Assembly: GCA_903813345.2 (NCBI GenBank)
Contig: CAIIXF020000011.1
Coordinates: 33,908,166 to 33,972,165 of the forward strand
DNA from: Owenia fusiformis
Taxonomy: Eukaryota > Annelida > Polychaeta > Sabellida > Oweniidae
Reading direction: 5' to 3'
Length of the DNA: 64,000 bases
The notes beneath the pieces are model-generated. The model had not been told where the DNA came from and ran no database searches. It saw nothing but the letters and a program-made list of their open reading frames with translations. Positions 38,891 through 51,565 of the stretch are shown in pieces. Position 1 is the stretch's first letter; every line of letters begins with the position of its first letter. A program made the translations under genes and the position numbers.

Positions 38891-41800
38891 ATGTCAACCA
38901 TTAAACAAAGAAATGACAATCACCATAGTAACAAAAGAACTGGCTACTATGGTGACAATGCAAATGGTCGCTATAGTGATGTACATGATATGACAGAGGA
39001 TTGTCACTCTACTTGCAGGGTTAGGTTTGGAGTACCAGTAGAAGAAGCATTCAAGGGTGGCATCATTCCAGAGGCTTTAGTGGTGAGTTGAAGTTTTCAG
39101 TTTTAACGTTTTTAGTAATAATTCTCACATTGTCAACATACCAGTGGAAGGAGAAGGAAACAATTCAAGCAAACTATAACCACATGTGTCGTTTGATTAT
39201 TCCAAAATTTTGAGTAACCATATATTATATATATACCTATTATATACTTGTATTTTTTATTTATTTTTATGTATGATGCGAACTAGTGAGGCTTAAAAAA
39301 TGTCCTTACATAACAGTTCATGTACTTCTGGTTTGCAGCCATTGAGTAGTTTTGAACTCATGACATGTGTATATTCTCTATAGTATTAGCATATCCTCTT
39401 AAGGGAGTAATGACCACAAAACCATATTAAAAATGCAATATTTAAAGACATGGTGTGATAATAATGGAAGTATAATTAGAATACATCACCCCCATTGCTC
39501 CCTTGTGGCGACAATTCATCATATTAACATGTTACCCTTAGAAATAACCTAGCCAATACACAATTCTTGAAAAATATTGTGGAATATTTTGTTAATCTGT
39601 CATTCCACATTAAAACTCCCATCAGTAAGGGGAGAGGGTTAGGGTTGGTGATTTAAAGGAACTCATTTTTGTAACTATCACAATTTTTATGAATTATATT
39701 CTATATATCATATTATAGAGACAATTGAAATGAATAGAGGATAGTATAAAGGATCAATATATCAAAATAGACTTCAAGCTCGCTAGTGAATGGAGTCAAA
39801 AATAAGGAAGAATTTTGTCTTTGAGGATTTATATTTATACAATGCCATTTTTTTCTAAAACGTTTATACAGTCTTGCTTATTCAGTTATATGTGTCTAAA
39901 ATCTTGGAGTGACTTGTTTTCTGGGATTGTAGTATAGTAAAACCTGTCTTTAGTGAACACCTGTCTCTAGTAGACACCCTTTCTCTGCACATTCTGACTT
40001 CAGTTTAAATTACCCTCTCTGTAGTGAACACCTACCAACACTGAACATTTTTTCTTTCAAAAAAATGTTCAATATACACAGATTTTACTGTACTGCTATA
40101 TATCGAGTACTCTTATTGTATTAATTCCGCTTCACTCTTTTTGCGTTTGAATGAGGACCAAACTGCTTCTTTTGTCCCTGTTCATGAATCATCTCTTGAG
40201 GTTTAGAATAAATTGGCAATAGTTAGAGACCAGAATATTCTACTCCATTATATGCTGTCTTGATATGGTCAATCTTCTTTTTCCAAGTGGTTATAGGAAG
40301 CATGTTTTTTCTTTCTATTCATTCTGTTAAAATTACATCATTTACAAATTCTGAGAAAAATCAAGTTGTCCCTTATCATCATATCAGATGTATGTGATGG
40401 AGCAAAAATAATACAAAATGGTTGTACAAGAAAGTTTCCTATGGGGAGTTGTATTTTGTAACTTATGAATCAGGCTGCCAACTTCCATTACCAAAATGAG
40501 TTAATGTCCCATGTGTAAATACTGACATACTGACACTTTACATGGGACCTTTAACTCTTGTCTTCAAACCAGGGGATTTTGGAGGACTGGATATTATATT
40601 TACTCTTGACCATAAGACATCTTTTTCAAAATCTACGGAGACCAGAATATTCTGTTGTCTCCCACCAAGGCTTAAAGTATGTTAATTATTAGATTAAGTT
40701 TAGAATGAGAGAAAAGGGCTGTCTTAAAAGTACATATTAGAAAGGATGCTTCATTTCATGTCACAGGCATTAACATGATTAATTAATGTGAATAAACACT
40801 ACTAAACACTACCAGAAAACAACCAGATATTTTATGGGAGGGGGTGGGGTTGTATATGGAATGTCAGATCATTTTGAGTGAAATCATTTTATTGACATTG
40901 GTTTCATCCTATAATTACAATAAAAAAAATATATACATATATATAGTTTGTCTATGTATCATAGCATATGGATATGAGACTGATAAATGATTTTCTTAGT
41001 ATTATACAGATCTCCATAAGATCAGAAATATCACTGGCTGTTATTGTACAGATTACACAATAGTCATTGGATAAAAAGGATGAAAATTTATTGTATATGG
41101 TATAGGAGGCATGCAGATATGTTTTTATGGAATAAGAGCTGTGAAAATATGGTATTAGACATCTGAAAAACTGTATGTTGCATAAGAGAAATGAAATATA
41201 TTGTATATGGTACACCCCCAAAATGCAATCTAATTTTCGACGCCATTTCGGTGCCAATTTCGGTGCCGTTTCGGCACCAAATGGATTGACTAGTCCGGTG
41301 GCAAATTTTGGTGTCGAAAGGTTTCGGTGTCGAAACGGTGCCGGAACAGCGCCGAATTTTTTCGATGTCGAAACGGCACCGAATTATATTGGCTGTGTAT
41401 AAGAAAAAATTGTTAATTGTTTCAGAAACTACTAGCCTACATTGCCACAGAGGGTATGACAGTCTCCGATCTGTTCAGAAGACCAGGAAACCCTATAGAT
41501 GTGAAAACTGTCTCATTTAAACTGGCCGAGGGAAAGCCAGTAGACTTTACAGAATACAATTTCTATACATTAGCATCAGTTGTTAAAGTAAGTGAAATTT
41601 TTCCTCTTGCACTATTGTAAAAGCTTGAGAGAATGAAATATACTGTCAAGTGTTCTGGGAGGAATATAGACTCCATATAAGGATTGTAGGAGGAACTGAT
41701 GTTCTATATATGGTAAAGATACATAAGTCTGTTATGATAAGCATCACTCAAATTCATCATGCTTATTTGTACAACTCTTAACTGAATGAAATAGTAGAAT

Positions 41801-44800
41801 GTGTTTAATTTTGTGTTATTTTTTGCAGAAATTCCTCTTGAAGTTGCCGGGGGGCATATTTGGGGAGGACACAGAACAAGACCTTCTCTCAGTCTTAGAT
41901 CTCTCACATACTTTACAGAAATATGACGCCATTCACACGTAAGTTTCATACTCTACAGAAATATGACGCCATTCACACGTAAGTTTCATACTCTACAGAA
42001 ATATGATGCCATTCACACGTAAGTTTCATACTCTACAGAAATATGACGCCATTCACACGTAAGTTTCATACTCTACAGAAATATGACGCCATTCACACGT
42101 AAGTTTCATACTCTACAGAAATATGACGCCATTCACACGTAAGTTTCATACTCTACAGAAATATGATGCCATTCACACGTAAGTTTCATACTCTACAGAA
42201 ATATGATGCCATTCACACGTAAGTTTCATACTCTACAGAAATATGATGCCATTCACACGTAAGTTTCATCGCCACAGAAATATGATGCCATTCACACATA
42301 AGTTTCATACTCGACAGAAATGTGATATTCACACATAGGTTTTAATTCTACTGAAATATGACATCATTCACACATTAGTTTCATCAGGAAAAAAATGTTT
42401 GTACTTAAATATAAAGTATCATACCTAGAAAATTGACACCATTTGCACATATGTTTCATTAAACTAAATTACATTATATTTTAGGATCATTGAGGGACTA
42501 CCAACCACTGTCCAATATTTCCTCTCCCTGCTATTTGGCACATGGTTCCGTGTGATTAACCACTCAGAATACAACTGCATGACGGCAGAGGCATTAGCGA
42601 AGAGCGTGGCAGGAAGCGTCTTCCACACATGTGCTGATGACCCTCAAAAGGTTGACCGTGCAGTGCAAGTTCTCCAAATCCTTATAGATAATTTCGGAGT
42701 TGCGAATATGTTTGGAAAGAAGAATATCCAATATTTTGCCGATATGACTCAAACCGGTATAAGGGTACAGGAGAAGTTCAGATATGAGTATCGTTACCCA
42801 TCAGATGCTTCAGTTCCTCGTAAGTATTTTGATTGGCTGTTTGAATCTACGCACTGCATTCATGTTGCATTTTGATTTTTGCATGAGGTTAATGTTTTAG
42901 TATAGTTTGCATGTATACAATGTATTTGCATGTATACAATGATGTTGACTTATTCAAATCTTTTGTAAAAAATTGTGCATTTTGATATCACAGTACAGCG
43001 TTTATTTTGTTAAATGGTTCACTTGAAAAAGCCAATCCCTGGTTTCACAGGCTATGTTTAAATATGCAATGTACTATAGAGTGATTAGGCCTTTACAAAT
43101 TAATTGGCTGTTTAGCAGACTTACTTGACAAATTGAACTGAGGCCAGTTTTTATTATTATTATTAAGAAGATGAGTCAAAAATTGCTAGAAATGCAAGAA
43201 ATTTTTTTGACAAGATTGGGAGGTTTTAGAAAATCAGATGAGAACTGCTAAACAGAAAATTAGGCCCATAGATATGATTAATTTCAATAAGGTATTCATT
43301 ATTTCTATACACAGTCTGTAAATATGTATGTGTAAATAGTAAAACCTGTTAAGTGGAACACCTCTTGACAGAACTTTTCCATATGTGGACACTTGTCAAA
43401 GTCCCATGAGCCATTGACTTCATGTTAATTGAACCTATAATAGTGGAACATGTCCCGCTAAGAAGAACTTTCAAATCAAATGGCAATCCCCTTATACAGG
43501 TTTTACTGTATTTTTATTCATAAATATTTTCATTATGATTTTTATTCAGGGTTTTGGATTTTATTTTTGCAGTATTGTTTTAACATTTTCTTTCTTTTAC
43601 ATACTAAGTGAAGGGATGTGTTGCAAGGGGATGGTGGATCGGAGCATTGTTTTAAGGGGATGATGGGATCATTGTGTTGTTTTAAGGGGATGGTGGGATT
43701 GGAGCGTTGTTTTAAGGGGATATGTTTCGAAAGGAAAATGGGGGATCTTACATTGAGAGGTAGAATGGGGATGAGTATTTTAAGAATGATAATTGAAAAC
43801 TATAATTGTTGAATATTGCAAGGAAGACAAAAAATGATTTAATAACTTTACATACTGGTTAGGTCCAAAGTCATTAGAACTGTTTGCATCAGTTCTCGAG
43901 AAAGAGGCAAATAAGTGGGGATTCCGTCCAAAGTTAACTCCTGGTAAGGTAATATTGAGAGCTTTATAGGCAGCTTATGTACTTTATGTGCACCCCTGTG
44001 TGTATGTATACTGCTATATAATCTCAAAAAATGTGAAGTAAGATTCATGGATTCATTTGTTTTGTGATATCACCATGCAAATATACGTTAGACAATCTTA
44101 AAAACAATGTGAATTCATGAAAAAAAATTGTTTTTGTAATATCCCCATGGAAATATCATATAGACAATTGAATTAAACAGATTCACTACACATGTATTTA
44201 CAACCCTATCGGCTATAGTAAATGCTTGTAAAGCTGCAATCAACATGGGTACTATCCAATATCATGCTGTGAGTGTGCTTGTTGCTTCCTAAGTGAAGGA
44301 CCACAAATATATCCTAGTGAGATCCTACAAAATCACAAGTTAACCACAATGAGCACAGTAGGGCAAGGTTTGGATAGTATTCATGAATCAGCCATGCATG
44401 CAGCAGCTACCTTGCTTTACTAATTAAAACCTTGTATGATTTCTTGAAAACCATTTTCTGAAGAACTGCCTTGTATATGATTTGTCTGATTTTGCTTTTT
44501 GTTTTTCCCATGTTGCATCTTATGAATTTTGTATGTTTATCCAGTCGCTCATTATAGTGCTCCATAATAATAAGCTTAGATGATTAACTTAGGCCTTATA
44601 CACATTGGCTTGCAAAATTGTCCCAGAATACCACTTGCTTTGCTCCATCTTGTATATACAAGATTTGACTTGCATTTTGCATACTAAAATGCTTTATTGT
44701 CAAAACAACATAATCTGAAATGACATCTAATTTACTGTGTCAGCTTCAAGTGAAAAAGCTTGTCGTAGTGTATTCCTAATGATTTCTTTTTGGGGAATAA

Positions 44801-47128
44801 TTTTCTTGATTTTGATTTGAATGATTGTATTTTACAATTTATTATAAGCTTAAATTAGTGGATATCTAGTGATATTTTTTGTTCCATAGTTAGATCATGC
44901 CTAACAATTCAAATTAAACCTTCCAAAATGACTAATCAGCCATTGTTATATTCGGAGTAATTTTGAGTCAAATAGGTTCAGTTCAGTGAATTTGCTAAAA
45001 TATGATATTTTTCACGAGTTACAAAAAACACTACATGTATTTTTATTTTGGCATAATATCTTCTGAATATCACAGTACAGTAACTACATATGAACTATGG
45101 AATAATACTTATATAGCTTACTTAATTACAGTTTAAATGAAAGAATCAATGCTTGGCTTCCACATAAGCACTCCTGATAGATTGATTTAGGATAGTAGCA
45201 ATTCAGCTAATTTTATTTTACTCATTAAACACATGGTAACATTAAATCACATGATAATTTTTTATTTTAAAAAGTTAATCTTATGCCAAAGCATTAGATA
45301 ACCTGAACTAACCTGAATATTCTTGAATGAAATATAAAGTACATTTCCAATTCAACTAAATTGTTTATAAGTTGATTATAATATGTCTTCCCATCCATAC
45401 CAAAAGACCAATAAACCAAATCAAACACTTAGTTCAGTATTTTATCATGCAAAAGCTTTTTGGACACCAACTGTACTAACTATATTGTACACTGGCGGAT
45501 CTAGTATGGCCTCAATTAGTGGGCCTTTTTGGGCATTATTTGTCCTTTATAGGGCCTTTTTAGGCCAAATTATCCAAAAGGTCCTTAAATTTTCAAAATT
45601 TGAGCCCACTTTTGGGATTTAGAGGCCCAGTGCTGTATATACTATAATTACTATTGTGCATTTAGTCAATACATCTATATAAGAATCCCTAACTTTAAAA
45701 CGCCTTCGAGGAACATAATACAGCTCTATTAAGAACTCCAATTTGACTGCTCACAAGAGTTTATAGAGGTCTCAAGCCCATCTGTCAAAAAATTTATAAA
45801 AAAAGGAGTTCAACTCTGATGAACCTTAGTCTAGAACCTTAGAAAATAACTATATTAAAAACCCTCACAGCTCTTGAGTGAATATTTCACATTGTACTTA
45901 AGACTGCATTCTATTTTTCAGTATGTTCAGAAGAGGAACTCTTATGCTCTGGAAGAAGGGGACCCAAAGGCTGCTCTATGGATCGCTCAGACACAGATAC
46001 CATTCCACGTATGGGACATCGGCCCCTAGAGCCCCGTAACTCTATCAAACAAATGGCAAATATGTCAACACTCTCGGCTCCAGAGATGTTTAACCCAAAG
46101 GTATAGACTATTATATTGCACTATAGTATAGACTATAACATTACACTGTTGTATAGACTATTATATTACACAACTATTATGCTACGCTGTAGTTTGGGAA
46201 TTGTCTTCATGGTTATGACTGCCATAACATTTTTCTCAAACTAAATTTAGTTTTATAAAAGGCTTACCTCCTGTGTTATCTTCATAAACATAGTTTTATG
46301 AAAGGTTTATGAATCTCGTAAGACCTGCAGGTCAAAATTGATTAGGATTTCACTGGTCCCCACCTGGTTATGGTAAAAATTAGGATGGCGCCTATCTGGG
46401 GTGCCATCCAGTTCGTGATTTCAAAAATTCTTTTACCAATTTTAAATTGAAAGGCTTAAATACCACCCTTGTAATGGTCATTCCACTTCAATTTTTAATT
46501 CAAATTCTATTTAATATTTGTGGTTTTCATTTTTTTGTTACAGAGAAATCTCATACGGGGTGATCGGGAAAGTTCCCCACATGAACTCCACCAGTCCATC
46601 AGTTTAACCAGGTTTGAAAATGTCAAGAAAAAACAAATGGCGCGTATGAAGAGACGTTCTAATTGGTTCCTGATGGAGCCGCGTCCTAAACTGAACATGT
46701 CTCTTTTGGGGGATACCCCTGATCGAGAAACTTCTGTCGGGAAATCCTCATTGAACACTGCATCATCAGATATGTTAGCGTCTGACGGTGGAGAAGGCAA
46801 TTTATCGGGGACGGAGCTAGAACATCAGGCATCGGACGGTGAGAGTGTCTTCACCGAGGATCATGATCATCATGAATTTCTAGATACACCAGCATCGGAA
46901 CCTGCACGATCTCATCATAACACACAGGTTCATTGGACGGACCCAAGCCAGGGTATAAATGGCAAGAGCACGGATAGTTTATTAGAAAAACATTCACCGC
47001 CCAAGGATATTCGGTATGAAGATAGTTTGACTGAATCGGAGGTGCGTTATTACGTCGTGGATACATGGTACGGGAGTAAAGAGGACATGTTGGAAAATAG
47101 TGACGTCAGTCGAGAAGTATCGAGCTGA
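38891..47128 (+). CDS. Atypical RhoGAP-domain protein, seven coding exons
   Basis: Exons 38891-39082, 41426-41587, 41829-41938, 42485-42819, 43863-43943, 45922-46100 and 46544-47128; sum 1644 nt, 547 residues plus stop, all junctions GT/AG. Residues about 45-220 form a RhoGAP fold: FGVPVEEAFKGGIIPEAL, the arginine-finger segment DLFRRPGN, LASVVKKFLLKLPGGIF, LPTTVQYFLSLLFGTWFRV, and MTAEALAKSVAGSVF where most family members have an Asn (N-L-A) and AP. This Asn is absent here. The PGxIF motif recalls the ARHGAP20/TAGAP branch, from memory and with low certainty. The C-terminal ~240 residues are polar and low in order, with a basic KKKQMARMKRR run (about residue 380) and an acidic tail. Expected role: regulating a Rho-family GTPase. 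The N-terminus may lie further upstream. Confidence 0.88.
39935..40092. mobile_element. AGTAAAACCTG-ended MITE, complete copy in RhoGAP intron 1
   Basis: TAGTAAAACCTGTCTTTAG at the left, CAGATTTTACTGTA at the right, with GAACACC motifs inside. Confidence 0.7.
41213..41397. mobile_element. TA-flanked MITE rich in TTTCGGTGCCG motifs
   Basis: TA at 41211 and 41398 flanks ends CACCCCCAAAATGCAATCTA and, in reverse, CACAGCCAATATAATTCGG. Inside, about seven TTTCGG(T/C)(G/A)(C/T)CG words occur in both orientations. It ends 28 nt before the exon 2 acceptor (41425). GC- and CpG-rich compared with its surroundings. Confidence 0.65.
41899..42400 (+). repeat. 40-bp tandem array repeating the RhoGAP exon 3 end and donor
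   Basis: Exon 3 ends ACAG AAATATGACGCCATTCACAC|GTAAGT. The intron then repeats ACTCTACAG, AAATATGA(C/T)GCCATTCACAC, GTAAGTTTCAT at least eight times nearly perfectly (to about 42260), then three or more degenerate units. Every good unit has an acceptor-like CTACAG, a 20-nt insert and a GTAAGT donor. Read-through from the true exon meets ACG TAA immediately. Confidence 0.97.
43338..43510. mobile_element. AGTAAAACCTG-ended MITE, complete copy in RhoGAP intron 4
   Basis: TAGTAAAACCTGTTAAGTGG at the left, ACAGGTTTTACTGTA at the right, with GGAACACCTC and GGAACATG inside. Confidence 0.7.
43615..43730. repeat. Three-unit ~30-bp repeat (TTGTTTTAAGGGGATGGTGG)
   Basis: Irregular tandem copies of GGGGATGGTGG-AT-GGAGCGTTG; the open frame across it is incidental. 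Confidence 0.7.
45490..45645. repeat. Possible short element, CACTGGCGGATCTAG end
   Basis: ACACTGGCGGATCTAG, a GGGCC-rich middle and AGGCCCAGTGCTGT. The ends share CACTGG/CCAGTG in inverse, consistent with a degraded inverted-repeat element in RhoGAP intron 5. Confidence 0.4.
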
Positions 47129-47469
47129 GGATTCAAGCAACTAGTCAAATGAAGCACACATTTAGGAATTTTAATTCACATCAGTTTTATCACAGAATAC
47201 CAAATGTTATATCCACATTCTTGCAATGCTCATAATAGTACAGTTATACACTCAGTACTATTTCATGATCATGACAGAACAAATATGTATTATATACAGG
47301 GTGATACGCAATGTATATGGATACTGTAAATTTCTCATTAATTAACTACTGTGGTAATTCATATTATGTAAAGATAGGAAAGCATTTCATATGTTTGAGA
47401 TTCAAGAATACTAGAACAGTAGATACAGGAATATCCAAACTACGGATATTTTTATATCTGAAACATGGG

Positions 47470-48706
47470 CACGGTGCCCATGTCAAGCTGCGCGCCTACT
47501 TAGGCGCGCAGTTTGTTTCGATCACAAACTGCGTGCCTAAGAACATTGGATCATTTAAGTTGGAGTCTGTATTTTGAAACGTTATTTAAAGACATTTATC
47601 CTGCATTGTTTTCTTGTTCAATACGTTCATTCTGTGGCGAATATACGAATCTTGCAAATACTAGCAAAAACTGTGTGCAAATGAATCTTAGTTTTAAAAC
47701 ATAAGCAGATTAATGGCATTTTCGTCACTGATTTAATGGGAATTTATACGTAAATCGATCTAGCACTTTAAACATAAATGACAAATACTTTAGACTCGTT
47801 TTATATTTAATTCCTTACACATTTATCATGTTTAATTCAAAATATTTCGAAATAAAACAGATAATCAGGAGATTAAAAAGAAATAAACCACAAACTGCGC
47901 GCCTATTTTAGCCAGAAATTACAATCTGTGCGCATACACTATTAAAACTACATATTATCATTGGAATTTCTACAGAGGTACGTGTATGTGTTCTTGATGT
48001 AGCTTTGGAAATTTTGCTTTATCGTCAGATTTTATGAGATTTTCATATTGAAAGTCAAAATGTATAATAGAAGTGACAATTAAGTTGGGAACGAAAAAAA
48101 CATTTATTTTCAGATCACCATCTTGGTGGATGGACTCTCATAGTGTTTCAATTATGGGGTTCTACTATTAGACACATATGTGCCTTGTATGGCGCTTATG
48201 TTTTCTAATAATACAAAACAAGCTTGGATAAGCAAGCAGTTTTGAAATATTAGGCACGCAGTTTGGGAAATACATGTGAATATAGGCGCGCAGTTTGACA
48301 AGAAAAATGTTTAAATCACGTTTATGGCGTATTATCGTTTTGAACACAAACTTTGCTGTTTTAATCAGATTGAGTGATCCTATACTTTCTAGCATACACA
48401 GACACAATGGCTGAATAAACGGCAAATGACGATAAAAAGACATAGATATAACTTTACACTGTAAATTTTGAACACAGAAGTTACTTAAGACCCTTATATG
48501 AGATAACTAGGTTTACATCGGGAAAAACATTGAGTACTATGAGTAAATTAAGTTCATCTTCACAGAATGGTACTATCTTTAGAACGAGACTAACCTTGTA
48601 TTTTTCGTATTTTGGCTCTTTTTGGGAGTTGTGTCCTCCCCGTCTCACATTTTGAAATATGCGCGCAGTTTGTCAGAGTTTGACGCTGCTTGACATGGGC
48701 ATCGTG
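47470..48706. mobile_element. Transib-like non-autonomous element 2 (TSD ATGGG)
   Basis: Left terminus CACGGTGCCCATGTCAAGCT; right terminus in reverse CACGATGCCCATGTCAAGCA. Flanks ATGGG lie at 47465-47469 and 48707-48711. Subterminal GCGCGCCTA and AGGCGCGCAGTTTG words occur repeatedly, including a hairpin at 47489-47545. The interior shares TGTATTTTGAAAC and CAAGCTTG..AGCAAGC segments with element 1. 1237 bp with no transposase. It lies about 340 bp beyond the RhoGAP stop, probably in the 3' untranslated or flanking region. Confidence 0.85.
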
Positions 48707-48711
48707 ATGGG

Positions 48712-50335
48712 CATCTGCATATTAGTTCCATGGATGAGTGGATTAATGATATTGGATGTCATGTCCATGAAATTTGAGTATAGCTGCAGGGCACAGAAAC
48801 AACATTTGTACAGGGTGCTAAAATAAATTGTATTTTTTGTACACCCTGTACAATTTCAATTAGACGGTAAAATTTTAAGCAATTTTGATTAAGAGTTCTA
48901 AAATGAAATCATTTCAAAAATTTGATTTCTTTATATAGATGTATATATAAAGAATACATTTACAGTGTGTGTGATCCTTTTAGTTAACGCCTCTTGGCCA
49001 TTATAAGTACATGTATTTTTTATTCATCATTTACTCAAATGTATACTGGAATTTGGCATCAGTAAGACCCTTTAACAGTTTAAAGTGCGATTTTCATGAA
49101 TTTCCAAACGGTTCAACTGAATTTTCAACCACATCCTCTATTGGTTGCTTTGATGCCATTAAGTTTAAAAGTCAATCTTTTGTTCCACTGAAATCCTTTG
49201 ATGTTCATGCAATTTAGATTGTTGGCGCCTTTCCAATATAATTCTACTCAACTCTATTCTTAATTTCCAATATAAAAAATTACCAAATCAATTGGTGGGC
49301 TATTCAGAATTAGGTCTCTTGAATCTTTGGTCATTAGGAAGATTTTGGAGTTTACAATTCCTAAACCAATTATCGTAGCCATGTATATCAGAACATCATA
49401 GAAATAGAACAAAACACCTGGGAATTCTGAACTTAACGCAAGGTCCTGGCTATGATTTCCTCATTCCTCTGATGTACACATTTATTATTAAATATGAAAA
49501 TATGTGCACAAACTGAAGATTTGGGATTTAGTTTTTTACTCTCTCTCTTAAACTACAGTGTAGTAAACCCTGTGTTTACTTAACATTTGGCACTGAAAGG
49601 GTTTTCTTTCATAGACAGTCTAATACAGAGGTCAGATGAGTTAAATTCCAAAAAATAAAGTTCTGATGTTTATGTGTTCATTAGAGGGTTGTTTGCTAAT
49701 ACAGGTATTGCTGTACCCATCAATGCTATTGGGTGATATGTACATCCCCCAATGTGTCGTATGTGACTGATTGTAATATCCAATATACCATTTTATTTAA
49801 AAGACTATTTTAAAACACTTCAAAAGTGTTTAAAAGATTGTACAAAGTGAAGCTACAGTACACATCAAAGTTCACAATATAAGGTACATATATATACATG
49901 ATATCGTTGAGACAATCATTCTGAATTTGGATATATTCAGGTGAATTTTGACACATACTGTAGTACTTTATATCTTGCTTAATTTAAAATGTCATTTATC
50001 ATTTATGGTCAAGCTTATTTTACTCTTTTCGCCCCATATTTTCAACTCCATACTTGAATGAATACAATGTTTGTCTTATTTTTTTTATATAACATTTTCA
50101 ATTAACTTTAAAAATTAAAATACGGTACACAACAAATTCCTGCACAGCTGCTTTCTCCTTTGTTTTAAAAGTAGTGTAAAAGGCATGACATTTTGTCATA
50201 TCCATCTCTCCATAAATTCCCTTTATCCCTTCTGTATTCCACTCGATTTCATTAAATTTTTCATTGAAAAATGACCTCATGACATTTTAAAAGTTGCTTA
50301 TAAATCGATGTGATAATTCCAAGGCTTTGTACATA
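48712..50335. other. Intergenic stretch, no feature seen
   Basis: AT-rich; a short inverted phrase TGTACAGGGTG/CACCCTGTACA at about 48810-48850 may be a small hairpin. Confidence 0.3.
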
Positions 50336-50337
50336 TC

Positions 50338-50428
50338 ATTGCTATATTGTATTACATTGCTACATTGTATTACATTGCTACACTATATTACATTGCTACA
50401 TATTATTGCTACATTGCATTACATTTTA
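50338..50428. repeat. ~17-bp tandem repeat (TGCTACATTGTATTACAT)
   Basis: Four or five imperfect units. Confidence 0.8.
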
Positions 50429-50430
50429 CA

Positions 50431-50628
50431 GGAGGCCATTTCTCGAAAAATCGTTAATAGTGAATCGTGGATTCGTTTCTATGGACACCGCATAAATCAT
50501 GGATAACGAATAAATCGTTAAAAGCCATGACATCATCGCGAATCGTTAACTTTTGAGAAGCGGAAAAATCGTTATTAAGAATTGAATTAACGATCCGTTA
50601 ATAACGAAACTTTTGAGAAACGGCCCCC
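50431..50628. mobile_element. MITE with GGCCATTTCTCGAAAA/TTTTGAGAAACGGCC ends
   Basis: The terminal inverted repeat extends into AATCGTTAATA / TTAATAACGA. The body repeats CGTTA words and has no coding frame. Confidence 0.7.
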
Positions 50629-51317
50629 AGATTACTTACAAGTTAACAATGGTGTCCAATTAAAAATTGTCAACATTTTAGGAAGAATGAACTTAATTTT
50701 CTAGGGTGGAGATGGCAAATGATGATTTCGTAATCAGGTAATAGTGTTGATTTTTTGAAGATTCAAGTGAAAGACAAATCAACAATTTAAAAATGTCATT
50801 ATATATGGTAGTGAAGAAAACTCGCACAGAACTCCACTCAATTTTTTATACATGTTCCCGGGCCCTATGGGGTAGTGGTAGTATCTGTTTTTTCCACAGA
50901 TGTTGATAATTTGAAGTCAATGCTTCAACAAGTTTGTAAGGGATGGTGTCCAATTGCCAAAAATAAAAATTTAGTGTTTTTTAGAAATAAATGAAGATTT
51001 CATTGTGAAAGTCACGGAAATGGCAAATCATCATTTTCAAATATGTGGTTACATGAAGGATGAATTAGGGTAAAAAACATAAAGAAATTCACTTGATTGT
51101 TTCACAATTGTCAACATTAGACACCATCCCCAGAGTTATTCAATTTGACAATATTACAAGATCTATATTAGAAGTATCATATTGTTCTGGTGGAGGTCCT
51201 ACGCAGACATTTGATGATTCATACACTCTATTGCACATCTTAAAGAAAGGGCTCAACCACCTTTCATTTATTTGCATGAGGTTAATTGCATCCGAGTTTT
51301 GTTGTCATGTAAGGGAA

Positions 51318-51565
51318 CATCCTCCGATCACAGGGCTTCAAAATCCAGAATATATTCTTTCTTTTTACCCCCTGCGTTAAGTAGTTTGCATTTCCCCGAT
51401 TAAGAACTCGCAATCTGATTGGCTGTCGCAACACTGCGACAGAAATCATGTATAAGTCATTGCGCATAATTAGATCACGTGATTCAGTTTAATCGGGCGC
51501 TTCCAAATTGGTTATAGCAGGGGGAAGAAGGAGGTACGAATTCTGGATACCTGCTTAGGAGGATG
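51318..51565. mobile_element. MITE with CATCCTCC ends, copy 2
   Basis: CATCCTCCGATCACAGGGCTTC to TACCTGCTTAGGAGGATG. It is the inverse of 10422-10632, with about 25 extra bases containing ATCACGTGAT. The two copies delimit the element and show the ends CATCCTCC/GGAGGATG. Confidence 0.8.

Noticed and set aside
41939-42300. Repeats with ~20-nt conserved parts and ~20-nt spacers, superficially CRISPR-like
   Set aside because: Spacers are identical, the array is a simple tandem repeat in an intron of a eukaryotic gene, and no cas genes exist.
46520-46543. RhoGAP last exon starting at the upstream ATG (46520)
   Set aside because: TTTTTGTTACAG at 46532-46543 is a clear acceptor and phase requires the exon to begin at 46544; upstream residues are intron.
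50649-51125. Possible large foldback (GGTGTCCAATT...TTGTCAACATTAGACACC)
   Set aside because: Only the ends match; the interior arms are too diverged to define an element with confidence.
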